Assembly: GCA_963831235.1 (NCBI GenBank)
Contig: CAWHPS010000047.1
Span: 17,473-81,472 of the forward strand
Reading direction: 5' to 3'
DNA length: 64,000 nt
Origin: CAWHPS01 sp963831235
GTDB taxonomy: Bacteria; Fibrobacterota; OXYB2-FULL-49-7; JAEUSG01
Shown here: piece by piece, positions 8,972 to 18,222 of the stretch
Numbering within the stretch: position 1 is the first letter of the stretch
Layout: each line of letters begins with the position of its first letter
The notes under the pieces: generated by a model
Database searches by the model: none
What the model saw: the letters and a program-made list of their open reading frames with translations, nothing else
Told to the model about the DNA's origin: nothing
Translations under genes and position numbers: made by a program

Positions 8972-9365
8972 TGTCACCCACAAAACGGGAATGCACCCCA
9001 TAATATCCAACCCTAAAGCATCGTAACCCAAGAATGGCCTCACAGAATCCTCCATCCGCGCTAAACTTGAAATCTTTCCATTTAACCTCTACAATTGACG
9101 ACACGGCTATTGAGTCTATATTTTCTTGCTCTATTTTCCACTTTTCAAAAGTTTGAGGAAAACCAAAGCCTGCAGCACTACCGTCTTTGCTCTTGCATGA
9201 TATAGATACCTGTGAAAGAATAGAATAAGCATCTTTATACTTATGCACTGCAATGTTTTGAAAATAATTCCGAATTGTTTGAAAATATATACTGTCAGAA
9301 GGATTGCTTTGGATTGAAGCGGCCAAAAACAGGAGCGCAAGAATCGATTTGGTAATTGTTTTCAT

Positions 9366-9669
9366 TTTGGCCTCTTTTTCTTAAACTCTCGATTTTGTTT
9401 TACTTGCGTTGCCTTCCACAAAGGATTTTGTCTTTATTCCGGCGCCGTTACGATTTGTGCCTTTTCAGTTAAGTTTATCTTGGCGCCGGTTGCATTTCTG
9501 GTATTTTTATAGCCCTCGAATACACATGCCTTTAATCCGGTGCCGTTACGCCAGTTGCTTTTCAGTTACATTTATCTTGGCACCGGATTTCGTCCTCATT
9601 TCTTCATTCCACTTAATTGTGCTCTGCACCAATTACAGTTCTGCTTGTTGGGCTGCTCCGCTTTTGCCG
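9366..9669. other. Cassette leader with two PAL repeats
   Basis: Upstream, on the minus strand, of the IS-split gene. Holds a CGTTGCCTTCC motif, PAL 9439-9489, PAL 9534-9589 and an AATTG/CAATT hairpin (about 9615-9634) just before attC C. No gene. Confidence 0.75.
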
Positions 9670-9796
9670 GCACAACGGCGGGTTGTGTTGCGCGCGCCGC
9701 GAGCGTCAAGCGAGCTTTCAAATAAAAGGCAACAAAGTCTATAATATATTTTTGTTGCCCTCTTTGCGCGCGTCAATACCAACCCGTTAGTTGGGC
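9670..9796 (-). repeat. attC site C
   Basis: Outer boxes GCACAAC (9670-9676) and GTTGGGC (9790-9796). Same arm sequence, apart from the outer box, as attC O, and followed by the same ORF-less cassette. Confidence 0.9.
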
Positions 9797-10152
9797 TGCA
9801 CTGCGGTTTGCCACCCTGCTCAGCTTCCCGCAGTGTCGGCATTTTGGCTATCTATTTGCCTTTCATTTTGCATTTCGACGCCGCCCAGCTTGCGTTACCT
9901 TCCCGCGAAGGATTTTGCTTTTCTTCCGGCGCCATTACGCGTTGTGTTTTTCAGTTAAGTGTTTCAAGGCGCCGGTCTTCATGGTATATTTTAGCCCTCG
10001 AATAAGTATGCCTTTAATCCGGTGCCGTTACGTTTTGTGCCTTTTTAGTTACGTTTATCTTGGCACCGGATTTCGTCCTTATCCATTCATTCAACTTAAT
10101 TGCGCTCTGCGTCAATTACAGTTCTGCTTGTTGGGCTGCTCTGCTTTTGCCG
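9797..10152. other. ORF-less cassette, type 1 (copy 1)
   Basis: A 356-bp interval with no credible gene. Order: hairpin CACTGCGG/CCGCAGTG (9799-9835), CGTTACCTTCCCGCGAAGG motif (about 9890-9911), PAL 9926-9975, GGTATATTTTAG spacer, PAL 10016-10072, AATTG/CAATT hairpin. Near-identical copies are at 22934-23289 and 29894-30249, and a longer variant at 24999-25475. Confidence 0.8.
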
Positions 10153-10281
10153 GCACAACGGCGGGTTGTGTTGCGCGCGCTTTGCGAGCGACAAGCGAGC
10201 TTTTATATCAAAGGCAACAAAATCTATAATCAATATTTGTTGCCCTCTTTGCGCGCGTCAATACCAACCCGATAGTTGGGC
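10153..10281 (-). repeat. attC site D
   Basis: Outer boxes GCACAAC (10153-10159) and GTTGGGC (10275-10281), with standard inner arms. Confidence 0.9.
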
Positions 10282-10635
10282 CTACACCGAGGCTCATTGC
10301 AAACACCGAGCTCTCCGACTCTGTCCTTTTTTCCTTCGACGCCGCCCATCTGTTAACACATTCACATAAGGCGATACTGCATTTCCCTCTATCCTGCAAC
10401 ACTACACTCTTACGTTACATGCTGACAAAGGATTTTTATATCTTATTTCAAAACGCACCGCCTCCCTTTCGGCTGTACCAATGTTTACGCTTACCTGACA
10501 GAATCGAATCCTTCTAACTTTTCTTCAATATTTTCCGAAAATATTACGTCTTGTGTTTTTCAGTTATATGATCCAAGCGCCGGATTTAGTCCTTACGTCC
10601 CGCTCCGTCCTTGGCTCAAACCGATACTATGGAGC
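10282..10635. other. Non-coding 3' part of cassette D-E
   Basis: Resembles the start of the ORF-less cassette at 30376-30650 (CACCGAGGCTCATTGC, GACGCCGCCCATCTGTTAAC). It contains a 19-bp AATATTTTC/GAAAATATT hairpin (10528-10546) and a one-armed PAL ending 10583. No gene. Confidence 0.65.
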
Positions 10636-11094
10636 CTATGCATTTCCATTGCAGTTTATTTCAATAAATCTATTGTTTTTTATATCGAAAATTATTCCAC
10701 AAAAAGAATCTCCTCCATCCATTACCCAAATTGGTTTCTTTTCCCAATTTTTAAATTCATTATGTTTCGCAATCAAATTGATGTAAACATAGTTTTCGCT
10801 ACCAATTTTAAATCCGATATATTGCCTTCTGTAATATCCAATTCCATTATCATTTATTTTGGCAACTTTAAGTGAATCAAAATATCTCGGTAGAATTGCT
10901 TCTATTTTGATACAAATAGAATCAGCCAATTTATCAATTTCTATTGATTTTGATTTAAGGAATGAGTGATTTCTTTGATAAATCGCATTCTTACAATCAT
11001 TTCCTGCTAATACTACAAATTCCTTTTCGTTTTTAGCGAAGCAATAAAATGCGATAACTGAAGCAAAGATAAAAATGCCTATTTTTGTTTTCAT
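10636..11094 (-). CDS. Exported hypothetical protein (cassette)
   Basis: 152 residues. MKTKIGIFIFASVIAFYCFA is a signal peptide, probably cleaved after FA. The mature part has four cysteines, a hydrophilic helix-rich centre, and YRRQYIGFKIGSENYVYINL with an edge-strand look, ending IWVMDGGDSFCGIIFDI. I recognise no family. AAAAGGAA precedes the ATG by seven to eight bases. The gene reads away from intI like its neighbours. The upstream attC (11137-11166) is truncated, so this cassette may now be fused to the next one. Confidence 0.75.
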   Translation of the reverse strand: MKTKIGIFIFASVIAFYCFAKNEKEFVVLAGNDCKNAIYQRNHSFLKSKSIEIDKLADSICIKIEAILPRYFDSLKVAKINDNGIGYYRRQYIGFKIGSENYVYINLIAKHNEFKNWEKKPIWVMDGGDSFCGIIFDIKNNRFIEINCNGNA

Positions 11095-11136
11095 AATTTA
11101 TTCCTTTTGCTCTCTTATCATTAAACTTAATTGCGA

Positions 11137-11166
11137 TTCACGTCAATACCAACCCGATAGTTGGGG
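11137..11166 (-). repeat. attC remnant E (right arm only)
   Basis: CGTCAATACCAACCCGATA plus GTTGGGG (11160-11166) is the right half of an attC. The left half is missing and the sequence joins directly to the TTAAACTTAATTGCG stretch normally found left of an attC. A deletion has removed about 100 bp, so this site is probably inactive. Confidence 0.8.
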
Positions 11167-11334
11167 CTGCACCGCGGTTTGCCACCCTGCTCAGCTTCCC
11201 GCGGTGTCGGCATCTCCGGCGCCTTTACGCTTTGTGCTTTTTAGTTAAGTTTATCTTGGCGCCGGTCTTCTCTTTTACATTTTGACGTCGCCCAGCTTGC
11301 GTTGCCTTCCCGCAATGAAACATCTGCCTTGTGT

Positions 11335-11754
11335 TCATATAGTCTTTATAAACCTTTTCCTGTATTCCCCATAACCATGGCTTTCGTAAAATTGATGCGC
11401 ATCTTTTCGACGATAAGCGCTTGTCACTTCAAACTTGCAGCAATTCTTTTGTTTTCCCCATTTCTCAACAAATGATAGCAGTTTTGATGCGATTCCCTTT
11501 CTTCGATGGCTTTTGCTTACAATTAACGAAGTGATTCTACCCGTGCATCCAATTTGATGCATTAATGGCGTAAGGCAAAAACTTATAAAGCCAATGGCTT
11601 TTTGTTTTTCTGTAATTACGGCTGCAACTCCTCTTTTTCCATTATAGTTTAAAAGGTTCTTTTTAATGTCGTTGGATGAGATATTATAACCTAGTTCATA
11701 CATCAATTGCGAAATGTCTTTTGAAAAAGAAATAGGATTCTGAATTATCTTCAT
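11335..11754 (-). CDS. GNAT-family N-acetyltransferase (cassette)
   Basis: 139 residues, typical for a single GNAT domain. The acetyl-CoA loop is RRKGIASKLL (84-93), preceded by the beta-4 strand GRITSLIVSKSHR and followed by the CCKFEVTSAYRRKDAHQFYESHGY motif common at the GNAT C-terminus. The acceptor substrate is unknown; acetyltransferases are frequent integron cargo. GAAAGGAAA lies eight bases before the ATG. A PAL sits on each side (11216-11265 and 12013-12066). Confidence 0.87.
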   Translation of the reverse strand: MKIIQNPISFSKDISQLMYELGYNISSNDIKKNLLNYNGKRGVAAVITEKQKAIGFISFCLTPLMHQIGCTGRITSLIVSKSHRRKGIASKLLSFVEKWGKQKNCCKFEVTSAYRRKDAHQFYESHGYGEYRKRFIKTI

Positions 11755-12145
11755 TATGTTTTCCTTTCTACTATTGTTGAAATAGCAGTTTCTTTCGAAC
11801 CAAGTAATGTGCTTTTCTTCTGTCTTTTGACGTCGACCAGCTTACGTTACCTTTCCACAAGGCGACATTGTTTTCTTTTTATATTTCTTACGTTGCCTTC
11901 GACAAAGGATTTTGTCTTTTTTCCGAATTCATTACACCTTGTGCATTTTCAGTTAAGTGATCTTATATCTGCATTTCTGGTATTTTCATAGCCCGCGAAT
12001 ACGCATGCCTTAAATCCGGCGCATTACGTATTGTGCTTTTCAGTTACGTGATCCCAGCGCCGGATTTCGTGATCCCTCCTCATTAAACTTAATTGTGCTC
12101 TGCATCAATTATGGTTCACTTGTTGAGCTGCTCTGCCATTTCAGG
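11755..12145. other. Non-coding leader of the GNAT cassette
   Basis: Two CGTTACCTTTCC-type motifs (about 11840 and 11890), a degenerate PAL (about 11920-11965) and a complete PAL (12013-12066) before attC F. No gene. Confidence 0.65.
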
Positions 12146-12271
12146 CCCAACGGCGGGTTGTGTTGCGCGCGCTGCGAGCGTCCAGCGAGCTTTTATATCA
12201 AAGGCAACAAAATCCATGATCAATATTTGTTGCCCTCTTTGCGCGCGTCAATACCAACCCGATAGTTGGGG
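12146..12271 (-). repeat. attC site F
   Basis: Outer boxes GCCCAAC (12146-12152) and GTTGGGG (12265-12271); standard arms. Confidence 0.9.
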
Positions 12272-12343
12272 CTGCACCGCTGCCTTGCCCCACGCCTAGC
12301 CTCCTGCGGTGTCGGCACTTGTTTATATTCATTTCTTAAATAG

Positions 12344-13438
12344 CTACTTATAAAAAGGAGTTACACCATAATATACTTTTCCATGGTCTTTATCTTTAGG
12401 TGCAGCAATTTTAAATTCTTCCCAAACATTTTTCAAAGGGAACGCTAGTACGGCCAGGCTACCTTCCTCATTCCATACAGTTGTGCTCCAACCACCACTA
12501 AGTCCGTCAAGCATAAACTGAGGCTCCTCCATTTTTGTCAGACATTTTGATATAAGATGCTTTAACGAATCGACATTACCATAATTTGTCCTAATAAGTT
12601 CATAAGTATAAAAGATTTCGCCTAAAACTACTTTTGAACAAAAGTGTGTTCCAAATTGTTTTTGAAAAACAGCCGAGTCTTTTTGTAGTGAATCTGCACA
12701 TGACGAGAAAGGCGCTAGCTCTTTTATTAAATATTCTTTATCACGATAAACCATATAGGTGAAATACAAGATTTCACCCGGTTGCCTTTTGATGGTTTGA
12801 TCTAACATAGAATATAAATCAAATCTGTTTTGTGAAAACTTAATTGCCGCAGCCTCATCTGAATCATTTGCAATTATAACGTAGCCATATTCAAATTTAT
12901 TTATTATTACGCTCTGGCATACGCCTCCTTTTCCAAATGGAGATAAACATTCACCTGAACCAACATAATAATAAATACTATTTAAAATAGTTGAATCAAA
13001 AGAGAAGTATAATCCATAATTACGTGCAAGAGAGTCTGAACAGATTTCATACACAGGCGGCAGAATAGTAGCTTTCCAGAATAGCATTAAATTATTCGAA
13101 TTTGTTATCTCGAATGGAAGCTGCAATTTACCATACATTCTATAGTAACCTGGCATCAATGGAATTGAAATTGAATCCCATATAACAGGTACCAATGAAG
13201 TAGAGTTGTTATCAAAAAGCACCTTCACTTCACCTGGAAGCTGATAACTTTCACCGTATGTAAGCGTAATAGATGTATCCGTAGCAACGTTTTGTACTTC
13301 TACTATACTCTTGGCAGAAGGCATAATGCTTTGACCGGTTGGATTATTTTGATTTTTTGTACAAGAAAACACAAATAATACAACAAGCAAACAAATAAGT
13401 CTTCCGGCCAATTCATTTTTTGCTGATTCTAATAACAT
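12344..13438 (-). CDS. Cassette-borne lipoprotein of unknown function
   Basis: 364 residues. The N-terminus has a hydrophobic segment ending in the lipobox VFSC (Cys about 26), followed by a polar TKNQNNPTGQ linker, so it is probably a lipoprotein. The mature part looks mostly beta (SITLTYGESYQLPGEVKVLF; KFEYGYVIIANDSDEAAAIKF) with eight or so cysteines. No known domain was recognised. AAAGGAAAGG precedes the ATG. The interval between attC F and attC G contains nothing else, so this is a simple one-gene cassette without PAL repeats. Confidence 0.78.
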   Translation of the reverse strand: MLLESAKNELAGRLICLLVVLFVFSCTKNQNNPTGQSIMPSAKSIVEVQNVATDTSITLTYGESYQLPGEVKVLFDNNSTSLVPVIWDSISIPLMPGYYRMYGKLQLPFEITNSNNLMLFWKATILPPVYEICSDSLARNYGLYFSFDSTILNSIYYYVGSGECLSPFGKGGVCQSVIINKFEYGYVIIANDSDEAAAIKFSQNRFDLYSMLDQTIKRQPGEILYFTYMVYRDKEYLIKELAPFSSCADSLQKDSAVFQKQFGTHFCSKVVLGEIFYTYELIRTNYGNVDSLKHLISKCLTKMEEPQFMLDGLSGGWSTTVWNEEGSLAVLAFPLKNVWEEFKIAAPKDKDHGKVYYGVTPFYK

Positions 13439-13549
13439 TAAAAAGCCTTTCCTTTAAAAGTTAAACTACTGATTCAGCGACGATTTTGTTTTGTATCTTT
13501 CAATTGCATTTGTCTTACGTTACATTCCCCCGAAGGATTTTATCTTTGC

Positions 13550-13678
13550 ATCCAACGGCGGGTTGTGTTGCGCGCGCCTTGCTCGCGTCAAGCGAGCTTT
13601 TATATAAAAGGCAACAAAGTCCATAATCAATATTTGTTGCCATCTTTGCGCGCGTCAATACCAACCCGATAGTTGGGC
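13550..13678 (-). repeat. attC site G
   Basis: Outer boxes ATCCAAC (13550-13556) and GTTGGGC (13672-13678). The inner part GCTCGCGTCAAGCGAGC can form an extra hairpin. Inner sequence identical to attC M. Confidence 0.9.
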
Positions 13679-14117
13679 CTACACCGAGGCTCATTGCAAA
13701 CACCCACCTCTCCGGCAATGTACTTTTTTACTTCGACGCCGCCATTCTGTTAACACATCCACATAAGGCGACACCACAATTCCAGACATCCTGCAACACC
13801 GCTTACTTTTACACGGTGAAGCTCATTTACTCACAAGAGAATTTCATTATTTTATCCGCACTTTCAACCCACTGAGCTGTTCTTCCAAATACCTTCAACT
13901 CAATCTTTAGCACTCTATCAGTTTCAGTTCAGCAAATTGGCATACATTTGCGTTTCTGGTATATTTTAGCAATCGAAGAAGCATGCCTTTAATCCGGTGC
14001 CGTTACGACGAGTGTTTTTCAGTTACGTTTATCTTGGCACCGGATTTCGTCCCAATCTCTTCATTCCGAACACCGAATCAATTATGGTTCATTTGTTGGA
14101 CTGCTCCGCTTTTTCCG
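13679..14117. other. ORF-less cassette, type 2 (copy 1)
   Basis: No credible gene. It begins CACCGAGGCTCATTGC with partner CTCTCCGGCAATG (hairpin) and carries PAL 13991-14046. The whole 439-bp interval is repeated almost base for base at 20301-20739 together with its attC. Confidence 0.78.
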
Positions 14118-14244
14118 GCCCAACGGCGGGTTGTATTGCGCGCGCTGCGAGCGTCCAGCGAGCTTTTATATTAAAGGCAACAAAATCCATGATCAATATT
14201 TGTTGCCCTCTTTGCGCGCGTCAATACCAACCCGATAGTTGGGC
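14118..14244 (-). repeat. attC site H
   Basis: Outer boxes GCCCAAC (14118-14124) and GTTGGGC (14238-14244); standard arms. Confidence 0.9.
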
Positions 14245-14630
14245 TCACACCGAGGCTCATTCTCACCACCAAGCTTTCCAGCAATCTTTACGCTTTGTGC
14301 TTTTTAGTTAAGTGATCTTTTTCCGGAATAATTTCTTCATTATCTTTTGCTTACGTTGTCTACTTACAAAGGATTTTGTCTTTTTCCGAATTCATTACAC
14401 CTTGTGCATTTTTAGTTAAGTGATCTTAATATCTGCATTTCTGGTATTTTCATAGCCCGCGAATACGCATGCCTTAAATCCGGCGCATTACGTATTGTGC
14501 TTTTCAGTTACGTAATCCCAGCGCCGGATTTCGTGATCCCTCCTCATTAAACTTAATTGTGCTATTTTAGGCCCTGACGCATGTTAGGGCCGCTTTTCTT
14601 TCGTTTCCAGCCAGATAATTTATTACGCGC
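14245..14630. other. Non-coding 3' part of cassette H-I
   Basis: Two decayed PALs (about 14290 and 14390), one complete PAL (14477-14530) and a GGCCCT/AGGGCC hairpin (14570-14591). The hairpin lies just downstream of the minus-strand gene at 14631 and may act as a terminator, though no T-run follows. Confidence 0.6.
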
Positions 14631-15026
14631 TTATAAGATTGCCTTTGCTACAAGCGCTATAAAGTCATGACCGGATTCAAATTTGCCGCTTACCGCCAAT
14701 ATGCCGCGCTTACTCATACGAGAAATAGGATATCCTTTATGTCTTGCAATAATCGTAGCATAATTTTCCTTCAATCCATCACGCATAAATGGTTCATCAA
14801 AATTAATTCGATATAAATTATCCGAAAAATGTGTAATTGTTCCTACCAGCTCCATTGGAGGGTTGGGATCCATATTTTCAAATTCAAAAAGCCTTACTTT
14901 GGTTCTGTTGATTTTATCAGGGTTTTCTTTTGACCATATTATTCCGTTTACTTTTATAAATACATTATCGAAAAATAGTATGACGAGAATTGCGATAATA
15001 ATGCCGATAATGACAAGATAATTCAT
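14631..15026 (-). CDS. Single-pass membrane protein (cassette)
   Basis: 131 residues from ATG 15026 (an in-frame ATG at 15059 lacks a ribosome site). MNYLVIIGIIIAILVILFF is a membrane anchor. The remainder has LYRINFDEPFMRDGLKENYATIIARHKGYPISRM and a small beta-rich region, probably outside the anchor. No family recognised. The ATG overlaps the stop of a 17-codon leader with a strong ribosome site (ATGA), suggesting translational coupling. Confidence 0.7.
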   Translation of the reverse strand: MNYLVIIGIIIAILVILFFDNVFIKVNGIIWSKENPDKINRTKVRLFEFENMDPNPPMELVGTITHFSDNLYRINFDEPFMRDGLKENYATIIARHKGYPISRMSKRGILAVSGKFESGHDFIALVAKAIL

Positions 15027-15076
15027 ACTTTTGACGAGATAATAAGTATTAATAAACATTCTAAAAAAAGTCGCAT
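15023..15076 (-). CDS. 17-residue leader peptide overlapping the next gene
   Basis: AAGGAGG lies just before ATG 15076 on the minus strand. The frame MRLFLECLLILIISSKV stops at TGA (15023-15025), which overlaps the ATG at 15026. The strong site and ATGA overlap are typical of coupled translation. Alternatively it marks a one-base frameshift in a longer gene. Confidence 0.5.
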   Translation of the reverse strand: MRLFLECLLILIISSKV

Positions 15077-15323
15077 TATTTTTCCTCCTTTTTGATTTTC
15101 CGGCACCATTACGAATTGTGCTTTTTAGTTACGTCTACTTGGCGCCGGTCTTTGTGGTATATTTTAGCAATCGAAGACGCATGCCTTAAATCCGGTGCCG
15201 TTACGACGGGTGTTTTTCAGTTACGTTTATCTTGGCACCGGATTTCGTCCTTATCTCTTCATTCCACTTAATTGTGCTCTGCATCAATTACAGTACGCAA
15301 GTTGGGCGGCAGTGCCATGTCCG
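15077..15323. other. Leader of cassette H-I
   Basis: Carries PAL 15100-15148 (left arm CCGGCACC, pairing with GGCGCCGG through a wobble), a GGTATATTTTAG spacer and PAL 15189-15244. Confidence 0.7.
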
Positions 15324-15450
15324 GCCCAACGGCGGGTTGTGTTGCGCGCGCTGCTCGCATCAAGCGAGCATTCAAATAAAAGGCAACAAAGTCCATAATA
15401 TAAATTTGTTGCCCTCTTTGCGCGCGTCAATACCAACCCGATAGTTGGGC
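15324..15450 (-). repeat. attC site I
   Basis: Outer boxes GCCCAAC (15324-15330) and GTTGGGC (15444-15450); standard arms. Confidence 0.9.
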
Positions 15451-15964
15451 TTACACCGAGGCTCATGTCCACCACCAAGCTCTCCGGCAACGTCAGCTTT
15501 TTTCTTTCTACGCTGCCAATATTTTGACACACTCTCACAAGACCACACCAAATTTCCAGTTATCCTGCAACACCGAACTCTTACGTTACCTTCCAGCAGA
15601 GTTTTTTATCTAACATTCCCCAGCACACCAACTCCCTTTCAGCGGCACCAAGACACTTGTTCCGCTTACCTTTAGGCAGTGCAGCCCATTTACGAACCAG
15701 CGCCTTTCATTTCTTTTTTGTCGCACTTTCAGACCACAGCGCCACTTTTCCAAACCTCTTCAACTCAGCCTCTACAATCCATCAGCTTTAGTTCCGCCAA
15801 TTGGACTGCTCTTTTTTATCAATTGTCAAGAACCTTATTCTGTTTATTTTGTCAGCAACACATCTGCGAGTTGAATGGCAATTCTTCTTCAAGCAATTAA
15901 TTCGGCTCAATTTATTTCCTACCAGCCACGCTTCCGATAGTTGGATTTTACTTCTTAGTTATTT
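15451..15964. other. ORF-less cassette, type 3
   Basis: 514 bp with the CACCGAGGCTCATG/CTCTCCGGCAAC start but no complete PAL. Small plus-strand reading frames here are low-complexity, C/T-rich and lack ribosome sites. Nothing recognisable; related in its first 150 bp to 30376-30650. Confidence 0.6.
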
Positions 15965-16094
15965 GCCCAACGGCGGGTTGTGTTGCGCGCGCTTTGCGAG
16001 CGACAAGCGAGCAATCTATTATAAAGGCAACAAAATCCATAATCAATTTTTGTTGCCATCTTTGCGCGCGTCAATACCAACCCGATAGTTGGGA
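15965..16094 (-). repeat. attC site J
   Basis: Outer boxes GCCCAAC (15965-15971) and GTTGGGA (16088-16094). The right box ends in A rather than C or G. Confidence 0.88.
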
Positions 16095-16161
16095 CTGCAT
16101 CGCGGTTTTGCCACAGTACCAAGCTATCCGCGGTGTCAGCATTTTTCTTATATCTCTCATT

Positions 16162-17178
16162 TTATTTAAAATATGCTGGTGCTGAACTCCAAAATATTTT
16201 GTCTGTTTCAAAAGGATGAAAACCAATCTTTAACGGTTGACCTACATGAATATTTTTCTTAGGATTTACAAACCTAATAGTAATCACATCGGAAATGCCT
16301 TGAGGGGGCAAAATAACCTTAAGAGCATCAAACGATTTCTCAATGCAACCTTCGATATGGTAGAAAATATTTCCATCCAGAACATCTTCATTGTCACAAA
16401 CCCAATTACCTCGAAAGTCAAAAACACTTGGTTCTATTTTAAAGGTAGTCACATTCTTGCTATTTCCAAAATTAGGCATGCGTTCCGGTGGCAAACCTTC
16501 AAATCTTATGGCTTGAAACCTGTTTGTTAAATTCTTAATTTTAACATTTAAATAGCTGCCCTCACTTCTATTTTCAAAGCTATCTGATACTAAGATAAAC
16601 TTAATCGAAGAATCACTTAATCTATCTTCTTCCTGTCCATTTATGAACCATCGCCTAATGGAACCTTGCCGTTTTCCATTGACAATCGTATCAACTGAAT
16701 AAATATTACCATTTTCATAGTAACATTTACGTACTCCTGACAGCTTATCAAAATTAAACGAGTCACGTTGAATCAGATTACCAAAACCATCAAATTTAAG
16801 CCGCTCTCCATGACGCAATCCTAGTTCTATATTTTCTAATCCGATTATGGTGTCTCCCTTCCAAATAACATTGGTCCCTTTCCATGGGATACTTGAATTA
16901 GGTGTATTAAATTTCCAATAACATGCGGATATTTTTATACCAAAGGAATCATAACAAGCCCATATTCCCGTCTTATAACTATTTAATAAATAGCCCTCAT
17001 ACTTAGGATTCCCGTTTTTATAATACTCTTTAGACAAGACGACATTTCCATGAAGCATTGATGTATCAGGATTAATGAGATTAATTTGGGTGCTTACATT
17101 TATTAGCTGTTTATAATTCGATAAACATGTTGCAGAATAAGTCTGGCAAATGGCAATTACAACTAATAATATTTTCAT
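16162..17178 (-). CDS. Exported YwqK-like (MORN-variant repeat) protein (cassette)
   Basis: 338 residues with signal peptide MKILLVVIAICQTYSATC. Residues about 45-185 contain repeats such as EYYKNGNPKYEGYLLNSYKTG and KCYYENGNIYSVDTIVNGKRQG, matching the YwqK/MORN_2 pattern (YYxNGxxxxxxxxxxGxxxG). The C-terminal half is a beta-rich domain (SYLNVKIKNLTNRFQAIRF) that resembles an Ig-like fold. Probably periplasmic or surface exposed; function unknown. CAGGAGC precedes the ATG. PAL 17258-17311 lies upstream. Confidence 0.75.
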   Translation of the reverse strand: MKILLVVIAICQTYSATCLSNYKQLINVSTQINLINPDTSMLHGNVVLSKEYYKNGNPKYEGYLLNSYKTGIWACYDSFGIKISACYWKFNTPNSSIPWKGTNVIWKGDTIIGLENIELGLRHGERLKFDGFGNLIQRDSFNFDKLSGVRKCYYENGNIYSVDTIVNGKRQGSIRRWFINGQEEDRLSDSSIKFILVSDSFENRSEGSYLNVKIKNLTNRFQAIRFEGLPPERMPNFGNSKNVTTFKIEPSVFDFRGNWVCDNEDVLDGNIFYHIEGCIEKSFDALKVILPPQGISDVITIRFVNPKKNIHVGQPLKIGFHPFETDKIFWSSAPAYFK

Positions 17179-17390
17179 ACATTGCTCCTGATTTCTTATT
17201 GACTTCTCTTCTGATTCCCGTGTCTTGCGTTAGCTTCCCACAAAGGATTTTGCCTTTAATCCGGCGCATTACGTGTCGTGTTTTTCAGTTACGTGATCCC
17301 AGCGCCGGATTTCGTCCTTATTCCTTCATTAAACTTAATTGTGCTCTGCATTAATTACAGTTCTCTTGTTGGGCTGCACTTATTTTCCCG

Positions 17391-17517
17391 GCCCAACGGC
17401 GGGTTGTGTTGCGCGCGCCTGCGAGCGTCCAGCGAGCTTTCAAATCAAAGGCAACAAAATCTATAATCTATTTTTGTTGCCCTCCCAGCGCGCGTCAATA
17501 CCAACCCGTAGTTGGGG
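17391..17517 (-). repeat. attC site K
   Basis: Outer boxes GCCCAAC (17391-17397) and GTTGGGG (17511-17517). The right arm reads CAACCCGTA, one base shorter than most. Confidence 0.9.
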
Positions 17518-17634
17518 CTGCACCGCGAATTCGCCCACCTGCCCTACCCCCGCGGTGTCAGCGCTTTTATTCATGCCTCTATATCTCTTGTTTTGTATAG
17601 ATAGCTTCATAAAGATATTTTAACTAAAGACAAC

Positions 17635-18168
17635 TCATTGCTTTAAATAATTCCCTTGCTTAAATTCAGTAGATTTTCCTTTTGGAATTGATAGTGAAAC
17701 CCATTCTTTCCCTTTGCACTGTTTGGCGATAATTACGATTTGTCCTATATGATATGAACAATGTGATATTTGGCGATTAAGTGCCTGAACAAGTGAATGT
17801 GGCTCCTTTAAAATTATAACTGGCCGCGTAAAGTCATTTTCGGTAATTTTGCTAAGTCCTTCCTCAAGATACAAGAAGCCCTCGTTATAAAGTTCTATGA
17901 TTTTCTCTTTTTCCAATTGTTCTTCTTCAAATTCACGGTCTCTATTCCTATTTGGTTTTTCGCCGTCTTCTGTAAACAAATTGACCCATCTTGATTTCAT
18001 GTTTCCATTTAGATGCTTAACAATAATGGAAATAGAATTAGCGTTGTTAATGTTTGAATTTAATTCCTCCATTGACAATGACTGAATAGATTGAATTCCA
18101 AGATTTCTATAGCGTTTAAATTCGGATCGAACACTTTCAAGATAGTTTAGATTAAATTGCTTTTTCAT
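17635..18168 (-). CDS. DinB/DUF1572-like putative metal-dependent enzyme (cassette)
   Basis: 177 residues from ATG 18168, with AAAGG about seven bases upstream. A longer frame to 18243 would translate the attC remnant and is rejected. The four-helix DinB-like fold shows the three histidine positions typical of the group: IIVKHLNGN near the start, and HCSYHIGQ near residue 140. DUF1572 proteins are common in Firmicutes and Bacteroidota. DinB-fold enzymes include thiol transferases, but no substrate can be assigned here. Confidence 0.78.
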   Translation of the reverse strand: MKKQFNLNYLESVRSEFKRYRNLGIQSIQSLSMEELNSNINNANSISIIVKHLNGNMKSRWVNLFTEDGEKPNRNRDREFEEEQLEKEKIIELYNEGFLYLEEGLSKITENDFTRPVIILKEPHSLVQALNRQISHCSYHIGQIVIIAKQCKGKEWVSLSIPKGKSTEFKQGNYLKQ

Positions 18169-18203
18169 ATTGCCTTTCGCGTGCTTGTCTTTTTGCTTTT
18201 GGC

Positions 18204-18222
18204 CACCAACCCGTAGTTGGGG
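18204..18222 (-). repeat. attC remnant K' (right arm only)
   Basis: ACCAACCCGTAGTTGGGG, the right end of an attC, followed by the usual CACCGCG/CGCGGTG hairpin (18222-18267). The left half is missing. A former attC here has been deleted, fusing the DinB cassette to the next one. Confidence 0.75.

Larger units (their letters stand above)
7107..8998. mobile_element. ISKra4-family insertion sequence
   Basis: Ends GGGTGCATTCCCGATTTG (7107-7124) and an 18-bp inverted copy with one mismatch (8981-8998) are flanked by the 9-bp direct repeat CATAATATC (7098-7106, 8999-9007). The 1892-bp element carries a small accessory gene and a transposase in two overlapping frames. The 9-bp duplication agrees with the ISKra4 subgroup as I recall it. 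Confidence 0.88.
6949..9365 (-). pseudogene. Exported cassette protein split by an ISKra4-family element
   Basis: Starting at ATG 9365 the protein MKTITKSILALLFLAA has a clear signal peptide. The frame runs to 8999. Removing the IS (7107-8998) and one copy of the 9-bp duplication lets it continue without a break from 7097 to a stop at 6949-6951, giving 171 residues ending IKKRPAQDQLN. The last codons lie inside a PAL repeat that supplies the stop. I recognise no family; the protein has several cysteines and was probably periplasmic. It is the cassette between attC B and attC C and is inactivated by the insertion. Confidence 0.75.

Noticed and set aside
14570..14591. GGCCCT/AGGGCC hairpin as a rho-independent terminator
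   Set aside because: No T-run follows on the minus strand, so it is kept only as a possible element.
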